Source of the DNA: Treponema sp.
Lineage (GTDB): Bacteria > Spirochaetota > Spirochaetia > Treponematales > Breznakiellaceae
Direction of reading: 5' to 3'
Length of the DNA stretch: 39,281 nt
NCBI GenBank assembly: GCA_031288005.1
Contig: JAITSE010000066.1
Coordinates: 1 to 39,281, forward strand
Positions 7,305 through 15,192 of this stretch are shown piece after piece. The translations under genes and the position numbers were made by a program. The notes beneath the pieces are model-generated. The model was not told the DNA's origin, ran no database searches, and saw only the letters and a program-made list of their open reading frames with translations. Position 1 is the stretch's first letter. Each line of letters starts with the position of its first letter.

Positions 7305-9518
7305 TTATGCCCCGTCTGTTTTGATCTGCCCGGGCAGGGGGATGTCGGCATAGCGGCCCGAGTTGTTCCAGTATGTCAGCCCTCCGCTGCCGGCGTCCCG
7401 GACGCCCTCGACTTCCCGCAGCACATAATCGGCGTTGTAATAGCGGCGGTCATAAGAAACATTAAGGTAGAAAGCCTGTACGTATGGGCGGACTATGACC
7501 TGCCCCCTGGCGATGCGGGCGGTGCGCTGGGTTCCCATGTAGTATATGCGGTAGGGCCTGAGTTCCGCCGGGCTTTGGGCCAGAAAGGTCTGCTCAAAAT
7601 GGCTGGGATAGTACATGGGGCATATCGCGTCAACATAGGGGGCCAAAAGCTCTACTTCCTGGCCGGTCCTGGACCCGGTGCGGTACCAGGCGTTGGCCCC
7701 GTAAATGTCGATGGAAATGGGCGCGCTGATCCGGGAGCGGATGTGCCGCATGAAAGAGAGCATGGCGCTTTCCATGTCCATCCCTTTTTCCTGCCACCGG
7801 TATCTCGCGGCGGCCAGGTTGTCCCCGTCTGTGGGGAAGCGAATGTAATCGAGTTGAATCTCATCAAAGCCCCGGTCGTGCAGTTCCTGCCCGACTTCAG
7901 CGATGTAGTCCCAGACCTCCTCGGAATAAGGGTCCACCCACTCTTCGTCATAATAGGTGCGGACTATTTCGTAGGCGGGATCCTCCGCGGGGAAAACCTC
8001 CGCCGTTAAAGGTGACTTGGGAACTTCATCACCCTCCGCCGCTTTGGGTCTCCGGCTGTCGTAGTAGCCCCTCCACGCCTTGCCCTCGATGCGGTCCCAG
8101 ACCGCGAATTTGCCGCCCTGCTTCCTGGCAAGCTCCGGGTCTTTAAAGGCCACCACCCGGGCCGCGGTGTATATGCCCCGTTCCTTCATGGTTTTAAGGA
8201 AGCTGTCTATGTCTACCGGGCGGAAGGCCCGGCCTTTTTCCGCGATGCCGGGATTCAGGGGGGTGAATCTGAGCCGCCCGTAGTCGTCTTTCATATCGAT
8301 GACTACCATATCGAGGCTGCGGCTTTCCATGATGTCCAGGTATGGTTTGAGGGACTCGCTGTCCATGGCGTGATTTACCGGCAGATATAGACCCTCCCGG
8401 TTTTCCACCTTGGCTGTAGAGGTTCGGCTGCCGGATGCAGGATTTTCATACGGCGGCCCGCTGGGTTTTTCCCCGCCGGCCTTGAGCAGCCACAGCTCTG
8501 AGAGCTTCACCGTCTCAGAGCCAGGACCCAGGCCGCCTCCAGGAACCGCTATGCAGAGCGCGTCGATCCCCCGCTTTGCAAGACTCCCGGCCAGGCCGGT
8601 AATATCCTGCCGCTGTTGAACCACTGCTTCAGTATTACCGCCGGCCCGCTGCGGAAGGTTCATTTCCATGACCGCCCCTTCCCGGACAAAACGCAGGGAG
8701 TTTCCGCCTGAGTCCAGGGAATCCGCCGTGCCGGAATCCGCCTGGTCAGACCAGATCCGGGAGAAACTTTTTAACTCCCAGTCCAGGCGATAGATGCGGC
8801 GGCGGAAGGTCTGCGCCGCGTAGACATCCCAGGCCGGCACTCCTCCTCCTGTCCGCGAGGGGATCACAAGAATATCCGAGACCTCGTCGGGATTGCCCGT
8901 AGTCTCAAGTTTTTCAAGGCCCCCGGCCAGTTCCGTCCACCTGGCATCAGGCGCATCGGCCCTGATGTAATGAACTCCGTATGTGCTGTGTGAAAGGAAC
9001 ACCGTGAGATCAGGCAGTCTGGCAGCGGCTACCGCTTTGACGCCGTTGGTCCTGTACGCGGGGAAACCCAGACTTGTCCATGAACGCCCCCTGTCCCGGG
9101 TGATAAAGACGGCTTCCTTTGTGGCGCACACCATAAGGTCCGGGTTTGCGGGGTCAGCCTCAAGGTCTTTCAGTTCCTGGACAACGGTGATAAAGGATTT
9201 CTTCCCCCCGCTGTAGATTTTGATGGTTTTTTGCGGAAGCCCGGCGTTCCGGCTTTCCCATTGAAGGAGGTCTGTGGAAACCAAAACCCCGGCGTCGCTC
9301 AATATGACCCATGTGTCCCCGGCGGTGATTATCTTCTTTACGCTGCCGCCGGTCCAGAGGGGAATTTCCGCCCCGTAGCGGCTTACCCCGTAGAGGCCCG
9401 TATTTGTCCCGGCCAGGACTTGCCAGCCGAACCACCCGGGGGGCAGACCGCCGCTCTGCGCGTAAAGTACAACAGGAAGTATAGCAAGCAACGGCAGAAC
9501 GCGCCGTTTTTTGAACAT
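7305..9518 (-). CDS. Secreted DUF4015 glycosidase-like protein with N-terminal propeller-like region
   Basis: The 737-residue product begins with a Sec signal peptide (MFKKRRVLPLLAILPVVLYAQS). Residues about 30-330 have repeated Trp/Gly-rich strands such as GDTWVILSDAGVLVSTD and TRDRGRSWTSLGFP, typical of YCF48/BNR-type propellers. From about residue 385 it matches the putative glycosyl hydrolase family DUF4015 (PF13200). Diagnostic stretches are VVIDMKDDYGRLRF, FDEIQLDYIRFPTDG and a YYPSHF motif; the Asp residues in the first two are candidate catalytic acids. The fold is a predicted TIM barrel and the substrate is unknown. The ribosome binding site is weak. The gene stops just upstream of the promoter of the 4784-7204 gene, so it is a separate unit. 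The family call is firm; enzymatic activity is inference. Confidence 0.85.
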   Translation of the reverse strand: MFKKRRVLPLLAILPVVLYAQSGGLPPGWFGWQVLAGTNTGLYGVSRYGAEIPLWTGGSVKKIITAGDTWVILSDAGVLVSTDLLQWESRNAGLPQKTIKIYSGGKKSFITVVQELKDLEADPANPDLMVCATKEAVFITRDRGRSWTSLGFPAYRTNGVKAVAAARLPDLTVFLSHSTYGVHYIRADAPDARWTELAGGLEKLETTGNPDEVSDILVIPSRTGGGVPAWDVYAAQTFRRRIYRLDWELKSFSRIWSDQADSGTADSLDSGGNSLRFVREGAVMEMNLPQRAGGNTEAVVQQRQDITGLAGSLAKRGIDALCIAVPGGGLGPGSETVKLSELWLLKAGGEKPSGPPYENPASGSRTSTAKVENREGLYLPVNHAMDSESLKPYLDIMESRSLDMVVIDMKDDYGRLRFTPLNPGIAEKGRAFRPVDIDSFLKTMKERGIYTAARVVAFKDPELARKQGGKFAVWDRIEGKAWRGYYDSRRPKAAEGDEVPKSPLTAEVFPAEDPAYEIVRTYYDEEWVDPYSEEVWDYIAEVGQELHDRGFDEIQLDYIRFPTDGDNLAAARYRWQEKGMDMESAMLSFMRHIRSRISAPISIDIYGANAWYRTGSRTGQEVELLAPYVDAICPMYYPSHFEQTFLAQSPAELRPYRIYYMGTQRTARIARGQVIVRPYVQAFYLNVSYDRRYYNADYVLREVEGVRDAGSGGLTYWNNSGRYADIPLPGQIKTDGA

Positions 9519-9539
9519 GATTCCGTATTTTAGTGGATA

Positions 9540-10035
9540 AATAGGGCCGTGAGAAGAAGGCTTGCGGCGGGGTTCTTCATTTACACGCTTGTGCTAAGTT
9601 TTTGAAGTTAAAGGACTTTAGTTTCAAGGAATTTTAATTCCAAGGGACTTGCGGGGTTCCAGACCGCTGGTTTCAGACTGCGTTTAACCTCGATCTTATA
9701 GTAGCGCTGAGCTATAACAACTCTGGTGGCAATTCGCTCAGCGGCTTTATCTGCCCCGCACTGCAATCTGCGAAGCAGATTGCTTAGGAGTTTTGCGGGC
9801 TTTTATGGATATAAAGGACTTTTCTAATTCCGCAAAACTCCCCGCATTGGTTCCCGGGATGGTCCTTCGGGGCTGGTTCTACGGGAATAAATCCGGGGAG
9901 TTTTGGGACCTATAACACAATCCATCGGAAACTTCGTTTCCGCAATTTAGACAGCGCTCCCAAAACTCCTATCGTTGGGAGACGTCTTCAAACGGGCGAA
10001 AACCAGCTTTTCCCCGTTTGCCTGAAAGCCCGCAA
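9540..10035. repeat. Intergenic hairpin-repeat tract
   Basis: No gene is seen. Elements of the AAAACTCC family recur: GCAATCTGC-gaa-GCAGATTGC (9763-9783) followed by TTAGGAGTTTTGCGG, CGGAAAC-ttc-GTTTCCG (9926-9942), GGAATT-tt-AATTCC (9628-9641), and paired GGAGTTTTGGGA / TCCCAAAACTCC around 9896-9967. Confidence 0.75.
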
Positions 10036-10065
10036 TTGATATTCATATCAGCGCTATGCTAGAAT
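10036..10065 (+). promoter_or_regulatory. Promoter of the NYN-CSD gene, predicted leaderless
   Basis: TTGATA (10036-10041), an 18-bp spacer and TAGAAT (10060-10065). The -10 box ends six bases before the ATG at 10072, so the expected start site coincides with the A of the start codon. There is no Shine-Dalgarno sequence. Confidence 0.55.
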
Positions 10066-10071
10066 TAGTTT

Positions 10072-11025
10072 ATGTTGAACAAAAATATATTGGACGTATT
10101 ACGGATAGGAATATTTTACGACGGATATTACTTTTATAAAGTAAGTAATTATTACAAATATGAACACGCGAAGAAATCCAGAATAAGCATTAACGGACTG
10201 CATGAATTTATAAGAAATGAGATTTCCATTCTCACGAAGACGGATATCAGGCAGTGCCAGATCATTGACGCCCATTATTTCAAAGGCAGATCCATGGCAA
10301 AAGAACTTGGAGAGAAAATTCAGAGCGAGCGCATTTTTGAAGATATTCTTATGCGTGAAAATATCGTAAGCCATTATCTGCCCCTCATGTACGGTGAGAA
10401 CAACACTGTCCAGGAAAAGGGGATTGATGTGTGGCTTGCCCTCGAAGCGTATGAACTTGCCATTTACAAACATTTTGACATTTTGGTTCTGGTAGCTGGA
10501 GACGGGGATTATGTTCCACTGGTCCGCAAACTGCATACGCTGGGGACACAGGTTATACTCATTTGCTGGGATTTTACCTATCTTAATGAGAATGGCAAAC
10601 CAGGAGAAACAAAAACTTCCCGGCAGCTTCTTGACGAGGTTTTTCATGTCGTGCCTATGTATATAAAAATCGAGCAAAACAACAACGCATACATCAGGAA
10701 TCTGTTTGTTACTGACAAAACCAATGACAGAAGTCAGGATCTATCAGGCGCCGTAAACGAAAATGATTTCGAAAATGGAAATGCCGTCAGGCAGGCGCAG
10801 GAATATGTTTCTTTGATTTTCAGCATCAACCCCAATGGATTTGGTTTTATAAAGGATGAAGCAAATAACAATTTGTTTTTTCATTACAGTTCTGTTACCA
10901 ACCGGGATTTTACGGAACTACAGCCTGGGACAAAAGTAAAATATCAACAGGAAGACGATGAAGAGCGGAGCAAAAGGGATAACGCCCCTCGTTACCGCGC
11001 ATACAGGGTAACAGTTATTGAATAA
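10072..11025 (+). CDS. NYN (PIN-like) RNase domain fused to a cold-shock domain
   Basis: In this 317-residue protein, residues about 5-200 form a NYN/LabA-like PIN-fold nuclease. The acidic residues expected for metal binding are visible in GIFYDGYYF, KGIDVWLALEA and VAGDGDYVPLV. Residues about 240-317 are a cold-shock-like OB fold; NPNGFGFIKDE matches the RNP1 region and NNLFFHYSSV the RNP2-like strand. The likely role is RNA binding and cleavage or RNA quality control, in the cytoplasm. The gene is visibly AT-richer than its neighbours, lies alone between repeat tracts, and has no ribosome binding site before ATG; together these suggest acquisition by transfer. Domain identities are fairly sure, the biological target is not known. 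Confidence 0.85.
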   Translation: MLNKNILDVLRIGIFYDGYYFYKVSNYYKYEHAKKSRISINGLHEFIRNEISILTKTDIRQCQIIDAHYFKGRSMAKELGEKIQSERIFEDILMRENIVSHYLPLMYGENNTVQEKGIDVWLALEAYELAIYKHFDILVLVAGDGDYVPLVRKLHTLGTQVILICWDFTYLNENGKPGETKTSRQLLDEVFHVVPMYIKIEQNNNAYIRNLFVTDKTNDRSQDLSGAVNENDFENGNAVRQAQEYVSLIFSINPNGFGFIKDEANNNLFFHYSSVTNRDFTELQPGTKVKYQQEDDEERSKRDNAPRYRAYRVTVIE

Positions 11026-11100
11026 TCGTACTGCGTTAATTCAGCAGGCATTATAATAGACTTGCAAGAGAGCTTTCGGTTCTCAGACAATCCAAACCAT

Positions 11101-11144
11101 GCGGAAACATCGGAAACGCGGAAACAGGTTTCCGATGTTTCCGC
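11101..11144. repeat. 17-bp hairpin with loop gcggaaacag
   Basis: Arms 11101-11117 and 11128-11144 are perfectly complementary (GCGGAAACATCGGAAAC and its complement) around a 10-nt loop that repeats the arm's own start. Near-identical loops occur in hairpins at 15071-15110 and a half-copy near 19020-19052. The rest of 11026-11374 has no gene that I can support. Confidence 0.8.
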
Positions 11145-11374
11145 GTTTTCGGAATTTCCGATTGGTGAAGAAGTCCAATATTCCGCTTCCCGGGCGCATC
11201 CGGCGCGGGAAAGCTCATGGAATTTTAAAATTTTTGTTCGTCTGCCTGGAGAGTCATACGATGACGGCGCCGCTCCGGTTTTGAGCAAATTATTTATGCG
11301 CCGCAAACGAAAATGGGTTTTTTTGTAAAAGCGCCGGCAAAAAAAGATAAAATTTCCGGGTAAATACGCCGAAT

Positions 11375-12082
11375 TTACAACGCACTTCCCCGATAATAGA
11401 CCCGCACCTGCTTATAAAGCCCTTCGCCCTCGCTCTTGGTTTCCACATCAGCTATGTCATTCAATGTGGCGTGAATGAGCCGGCGGTCAAACGGATTCAT
11501 AGGCTCCAGGAGGATAGAAGTTCGTTTCTCCCGTACCTTGTCGGCGGCGGTATAGGCCAGTCTTACCAGGGATTCTTCCCGGCGTATGCGGTAATTCTCA
11601 CTGTCCAGAATTATGCGGATATCATTATTGCCAATGCGTCCGGCATAGATATTCGCCAAAAGTTGAATAGCATCCAGGTTCTTCCCCTTCTTCCCTATAA
11701 TTATAGAAGAATTCTCAGATTCGATTTTGAAACCAAACTTACAATTTTCACGGAATATTACAGAAACTGTTGCCGTATAACCCATGCGGACGATAAGTGT
11801 TTCGAGGAATTCTATCATTTTCCGCTCAAAATTGATTTCGGTTTCCTTGTCTTCGAAAGCCGGCTGCCTGAACTGCTCCCGGCCTGTAGCCTTATTCACT
11901 TTTCGTGGGACCGCGGCCTCATTGTCCGTGTGAACTTTAATTTTTACATATCCTTTTTTAAATATTCCAGAAGGCCGGGCCTCCAAGATTTCCACATCAA
12001 AGGCATCTTTTTCAAGGCCAAGTTCCGCAGCCGCCCTGTCGATAGTTTCTTTTTCAGTACGGCCTTCAAATTCATATGTCAT
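11375..12082 (-). CDS. jag: Jag/KhpB RNA-binding protein
   Basis: The 235-residue product shows the three Jag regions in order. The Jag_N domain covers residues about 3-52 (MTYEFEGRTEKETIDRAA.., SGIFKKGYVKIKV). A KH domain follows with the GxxG loop as GKKG inside SSIIIGKKGKNLDAIQ. The R3H domain has its RxxxH signature as RRLIH near residue 205. The protein binds RNA and acts with YidC-linked envelope biogenesis or as a post-transcriptional regulator in Gram-positives; its role in spirochaetes is less known. A GAGGAG site precedes the ATG. It is last in the rpmH-rnpA-yidD-yidC-jag cluster, 42 bases after yidC. Also named khpB or spoIIIJ-associated protein. Confidence 0.93.
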   Translation of the reverse strand: MTYEFEGRTEKETIDRAAAELGLEKDAFDVEILEARPSGIFKKGYVKIKVHTDNEAAVPRKVNKATGREQFRQPAFEDKETEINFERKMIEFLETLIVRMGYTATVSVIFRENCKFGFKIESENSSIIIGKKGKNLDAIQLLANIYAGRIGNNDIRIILDSENYRIRREESLVRLAYTAADKVREKRTSILLEPMNPFDRRLIHATLNDIADVETKSEGEGLYKQVRVYYRGSAL

Positions 12083-12124
12083 AACGCGCTCCTCGCGAAA
12101 GAAATTACATCAAACGTCCCGTTA

Positions 12125-13936
12125 CTATTTTCTGGCGCCTCTTTTTCTCTTTTTAGGGGCAATCACCGGCGCCGGGGACTGCGCCGCCATGCTGGATTTT
12201 TTTTTCGCCAGATATTCGTTGATCAAAAGCTGCTGGATCAGAGACAGCAGGTTGCTCATAATCCAATAAACCGTTAATCCTGAAGGTACGTTATAAAGAA
12301 TAAAGAAAAACATGACCGGCATTACATAGAGCATCATCTTCATCTGGGAATTGCCTTGCTGGTCCGGCGTTTGAGTGATTTTGCCATAAAGAAGCTGGGA
12401 TCCCACATAGATGAAAGGCAGCAGCCGTATATCGCTCCACCCTAAAAATGGAAGCTGATATGGGGCAAAGCTAAAGACCGATTCCGGCACGGAGAGGTCG
12501 GGAATCCAGCCGGGGATAAACATGGCGCCCCGCAGATCAAAATGGTTGTTAAATAAGTTGTACATAGCAATGAAGATGGGGAATTGAATTAACATGGGAA
12601 AACATCCCGAAAGTGGATTATAGCCTTCGGTTTTGTATAATTCCGCCATTTTAGCGTTCACCTGTGTGGGGTTATTCTTATATTTTTCTTGAATTTCTCT
12701 GATTCTAGGGGACAGCGCCTGCATACGCAGAGTGGCCTCCGAGCCTTTTTTAGTTAGGGGGAAAAGCAGGAGTTTTACAAGAATGGTAACCAGGATAATG
12801 GCTATGCCGTAGTTAGGTATAAGCTTGTAAAATATAGACATGAACCATTTAAGAACCGATTCCAGGGGGGCAAGAATTCCGCTGGTGCTGGCCGCTTTAG
12901 AAAGGTCCATTTCCCGCAGGTTAAAACTGTTGTTGCCGTTATCATAGATTCCCAGGGCGTTCTGGCTTTTCGGCCCCAGGTAGAACCTGTAAGTATCCGT
13001 TGTCCTTGACACATTCAACGCGGGCCGGCTCATGTAAAAGCGAGAGGCTGATGTGATCCCCGGCTCTGGCTTGGAGGAAAAGGCTAGTTCGTACCGCGTG
13101 GCGTCGGGTATAGCGATAAATGTGAAGTATTTGCCTACAATGGCCGCCCAGGATACCCTGGAATTAATTATTGCGGGGGCGTTGTCTTTTGTTTTTTCTT
13201 CCCGGCGCTTGCCATTGACGTATGTGTAGTAATGGCGGTAATCATAGCGCTGGTCCAGTTTATCGAAAGCGGGACCAATCTGGGGGCCGAAGCCTAGGGT
13301 ATAAGCTGCGCCGGAAAAATTCAAGGCGGGGATGGAATAACCGCCGTCCAGAGAAACGGAAAGCTCGAACATATATTCGTCGGGCTTGAAGCTATACCGC
13401 TTAGTCAGGCGGAATTTGCCCTTTTGCTCCCCGTCCGCCCCTCCGGCAGAAGCAAGCTCAAAATCCCGGTAAAACTCGACCGTATATTGGTCTATCCGGT
13501 TTATATGGAATAAAGCGGTGACCGACGGAACGTCAAAGCCGCCAAAAGCCACGGTAAAAGCATGGCCTTCAGCGTCTCCGGAAAGCACCATATCAACGAA
13601 ATCATCCCCGTCTCTGTGTTTTTTCAGCTTATAAGAGACGATGTCGCCTCCTGCGTTAGTCAGTTCTACCAGGAGCAGTTCTGTCTCTACGGCCACCCGT
13701 TCTTCCGATACGGGACCAGGGTCTATACCGACTCCGCCGTCAAGTGCCGAAGTTTCCGTCAGTCTATCAACCGTGGCCGGCGTGGTTTGCGTGGATGCTT
13801 CGGCGGCAGTCTGAGGCGGAGCGGCGGTTTCGCCGGCGGACGGCAAGGGAGGAGGGAAAAAAACCGCTTGAATTATATAAAATCCAGTGACTACAATAGT
13901 TGAAAGCACTATGGCCAACAATGTTCTCTTTTCCAT
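12125..13936 (-). CDS. yidC: Membrane protein insertase YidC
   Basis: This 603-residue inner-membrane insertase works with or without SecYEG. It has the Gram-negative architecture: an N-terminal membrane anchor (LLAIVLSTIVVTGFYIIQAVFF), a large periplasmic beta-domain to about residue 360, then five conserved membrane segments with FPLTKKGSEATLRMQALSP, NPLSGCFPMLIQFPIFIAMY and a C-terminal VPSGLTVYWIMSNLLSLIQQ. The hydrophilic-groove arginine of the family (IVRxxxxPLTK in E. coli) is replaced by lysine here (LVKLLLFPLTK), keeping the charge. The tail is Lys/Arg-rich (PKKRKRGARK), as in proteins that contact ribosomes. An AGGA site precedes the start. It lies between yidD and jag. Confidence 0.96.
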   Translation of the reverse strand: MEKRTLLAIVLSTIVVTGFYIIQAVFFPPPLPSAGETAAPPQTAAEASTQTTPATVDRLTETSALDGGVGIDPGPVSEERVAVETELLLVELTNAGGDIVSYKLKKHRDGDDFVDMVLSGDAEGHAFTVAFGGFDVPSVTALFHINRIDQYTVEFYRDFELASAGGADGEQKGKFRLTKRYSFKPDEYMFELSVSLDGGYSIPALNFSGAAYTLGFGPQIGPAFDKLDQRYDYRHYYTYVNGKRREEKTKDNAPAIINSRVSWAAIVGKYFTFIAIPDATRYELAFSSKPEPGITSASRFYMSRPALNVSRTTDTYRFYLGPKSQNALGIYDNGNNSFNLREMDLSKAASTSGILAPLESVLKWFMSIFYKLIPNYGIAIILVTILVKLLLFPLTKKGSEATLRMQALSPRIREIQEKYKNNPTQVNAKMAELYKTEGYNPLSGCFPMLIQFPIFIAMYNLFNNHFDLRGAMFIPGWIPDLSVPESVFSFAPYQLPFLGWSDIRLLPFIYVGSQLLYGKITQTPDQQGNSQMKMMLYVMPVMFFFILYNVPSGLTVYWIMSNLLSLIQQLLINEYLAKKKSSMAAQSPAPVIAPKKRKRGARK

Positions 13937-13954
13937 TAAATTCCTGCTGTTAAA

Positions 13955-14218
13955 TTAAGGTACCGGATCATAACCCCCCGGATAAAAGGGATGGCACCGC
14001 AATATCCGTTTGCCCGCAAGGAAAAGCCCCCGGAGGATGCCGTATTTCTGAATCGCCTCATAGGTATAGGCGGAACAGGTCGGATAGTATCTGCAAGCGG
14101 CTGGAAAATGAGGCGAAACAGCGCGCTGGTAGAATTTTATTATAAAAAGAAAGCCTTTCAGGGGGAAATTAAACTTTTTCCGGAACTCCGGCTTCTGAAA
14201 CTGTTTTATTATCTCCAT
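13955..14218 (-). CDS. yidD: Membrane protein insertion efficiency factor YidD
   Basis: The 87-residue product fits the family length. It contains the hallmark [24 protein letters not shown] and [17 protein letters not shown] segments, in which three Cys and the PGGYDPVP end are typical. YidD is a small amphipathic, membrane-associated protein that assists YidC-dependent insertion. I chose ATG at 14218 because it overlaps the rnpA stop as TAATG, implying translational coupling; the longer open frame starts inside rnpA and has no family match. yidC follows 18 bases downstream. Confidence 0.93.
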   Translation of the reverse strand: MEIIKQFQKPEFRKKFNFPLKGFLFIIKFYQRAVSPHFPAACRYYPTCSAYTYEAIQKYGILRGLFLAGKRILRCHPFYPGGYDPVP

Positions 14219-14640
14219 TACCAGTTTTCCATAAAAAGCCCCGCCCGGTTGAATAAATTTTGAAACTGTCCCATCCGTGCAGCCAGACAATCTTTACCCG
14301 CGGCTTTTTGCTTTGTATTGGCAGTTTTCGGCGGCGGCACTGGATAAACCAGCAGTGCCAGGTCGAACCCGGTTTTCATCCGCTTCTTTAGCATCCGGTA
14401 CGCCTCCCGGCTGACCCGCCGGGTGCGATTCCGTTTTACCGCGTTTCCGAACTTCCTCGCAAAGGTAACGGCCAGCCGGTTGATAGGCAGGCCGTTTTTT
14501 AATATAAGCAGCTTTGCGCCTGAACAGGAAACAGCCTTTCCCTGGTTAAAAATCGCCCGAATCTCATCCCTTTTCTTTAACCTCTCTTCTCGTTTAAAGC
14601 GGAATTGATGCCGTTCTGTATTAATAGGGCTTTTTCTCAT
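14218..14640 (-). CDS. rnpA: Ribonuclease P protein component
   Basis: The 140-residue basic protein is the protein subunit of RNase P, which with the RNA subunit matures tRNA 5' ends. The family signature is clear in [22 protein letters not shown] (the RNR motif), preceded by the [21 protein letters not shown] region. A C-terminal extension of about 35 residues (from [12 protein letters not shown]) is not part of the usual fold. Its first 20 bases overlap the end of rpmH in another frame, and its stop overlaps the yidD start by one base. The RNA subunit gene rnpB is not in this window. Confidence 0.94.
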   Translation of the reverse strand: MRKSPINTERHQFRFKREERLKKRDEIRAIFNQGKAVSCSGAKLLILKNGLPINRLAVTFARKFGNAVKRNRTRRVSREAYRMLKKRMKTGFDLALLVYPVPPPKTANTKQKAAGKDCLAARMGQFQNLFNRAGLFMENW

Positions 14641-14776
14641 CGGAAACTGTCAGTTTAACCCTGCCTTTTGCCCGCCGGCGCTTTAAAACAAGCTGCCCCC
14701 CCCGGGTTTTCATTCTGGCCCGGAATCCGAATTTTCGGTTCCGTTTGACTTTGCTGGGCTGATACGTCCGCTTCAT
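14621..14776 (-). CDS. rpmH: 50S ribosomal protein L34
   Basis: The 51-residue protein reads [18 protein letters not shown], then [10 protein letters not shown], then [21 protein letters not shown], matching L34 along its usual length of about 44-46 residues with a short C-terminal tail. The tail arises because the gene continues 20 bases into rnpA before its stop. An AAGGAGCTATTTTC site sits upstream of ATG (GGAG with seven bases spacing). It is first in the cluster, behind a strong promoter and a structured leader. Confidence 0.95.
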   Translation of the reverse strand: MKRTYQPSKVKRNRKFGFRARMKTRGGQLVLKRRRAKGRVKLTVSDEKKPY

Positions 14777-14847
14777 GAAAATAGCTCCTTGTCCGCGCTA
14801 TGCGGCGCCGGTAAACCGGCTCATTATATCCAGAGTGCATTAAGGGG

Positions 14848-14891
14848 ACATCTGAAAACTAAAATTTTCTTAAACTTCAGTTTTCAGATGT
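14848..14891 (-). promoter_or_regulatory. Leader hairpin 2 of the rpmH transcript
   Basis: Perfect 13-bp arms ACATCTGAAAACT (14848-14860) and AGTTTTCAGATGT (14879-14891) with an AT-rich 18-nt loop. It lies about 70 bases upstream of the rpmH start and inside the predicted leader. Confidence 0.6.
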
Positions 14892-14901
14892 TTCTTACCT
14901 C

Positions 14902-14940
14902 GGCATCTCTGAAAACCCAACCGGGGTTTCCAGAGATGCC
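14902..14940 (-). promoter_or_regulatory. Leader hairpin 1 of the rpmH transcript
   Basis: Arms beginning GGCATCTCTG and ending CAGAGATGCC pair over about 18 positions with one mismatch and a loop of a few bases. It is close to the predicted start site near 14962. No U-tract follows, so it looks like a stabilising or processing structure, not a terminator. Confidence 0.6.
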
Positions 14941-14968
14941 CTTAACAGCTAATGATATATGAAGTGGT

Positions 14969-14997
14969 AGTATAGGAAAATGTAATTTGCTTGTCAA
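14969..14997 (-). promoter_or_regulatory. Strong sigma70 promoter of the rpmH cluster
   Basis: Minus strand TTGACA (14992-14997), 17-bp spacer, TATACT (14969-14974). The -35 is consensus and the -10 is one base off consensus. The predicted leader to rpmH is about 185 nt. Confidence 0.8.
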
Positions 14998-15070
14998 TCC
15001 CCGCTGCGTCATAGTAAGGCGCAATAGAACGCCTCCTTATGATTTCGCGGCTGTCGAATGAATAATGGAC

Positions 15071-15110
15071 TTGTTCGTCGGAAACGCGGAAACAAGTTTC
15101 CGACGAACAA
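15071..15110. repeat. 15-bp hairpin of the TTGTTCG family
   Basis: TTGTTCGTCGGAAAC (15071-15085), loop gcggaaacaa, and the exact complement (15096-15110). The loop matches the 11118-11127 loop in nine of ten bases, while the arms differ but remain complementary. The rest of 14998-15192 shows no gene. Confidence 0.8.
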
Positions 15111-15192
15111 CTCTAATTTTGTTCTGGAGCTTCCGGCCAGGGTTCTCCGGTTCCTTATTCTCACCGGCTCTGGTTCTTGGGCATTAAACCCA

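Noticed and set aside
7205..7351. 49-codon N-terminal extension of the second BspA-like gene
   Set aside because: It would place coding sequence over the promoter and remove the lipoprotein signal peptide from the N-terminus; the paralogue starts at the equivalent of 7204.
14777..15192. Replication origin beside rpmH
   Set aside because: No dnaA gene, no cluster of DnaA-box-like sequences and no AT-rich unwinding stretch was recognised; the hairpins fit an mRNA leader better.
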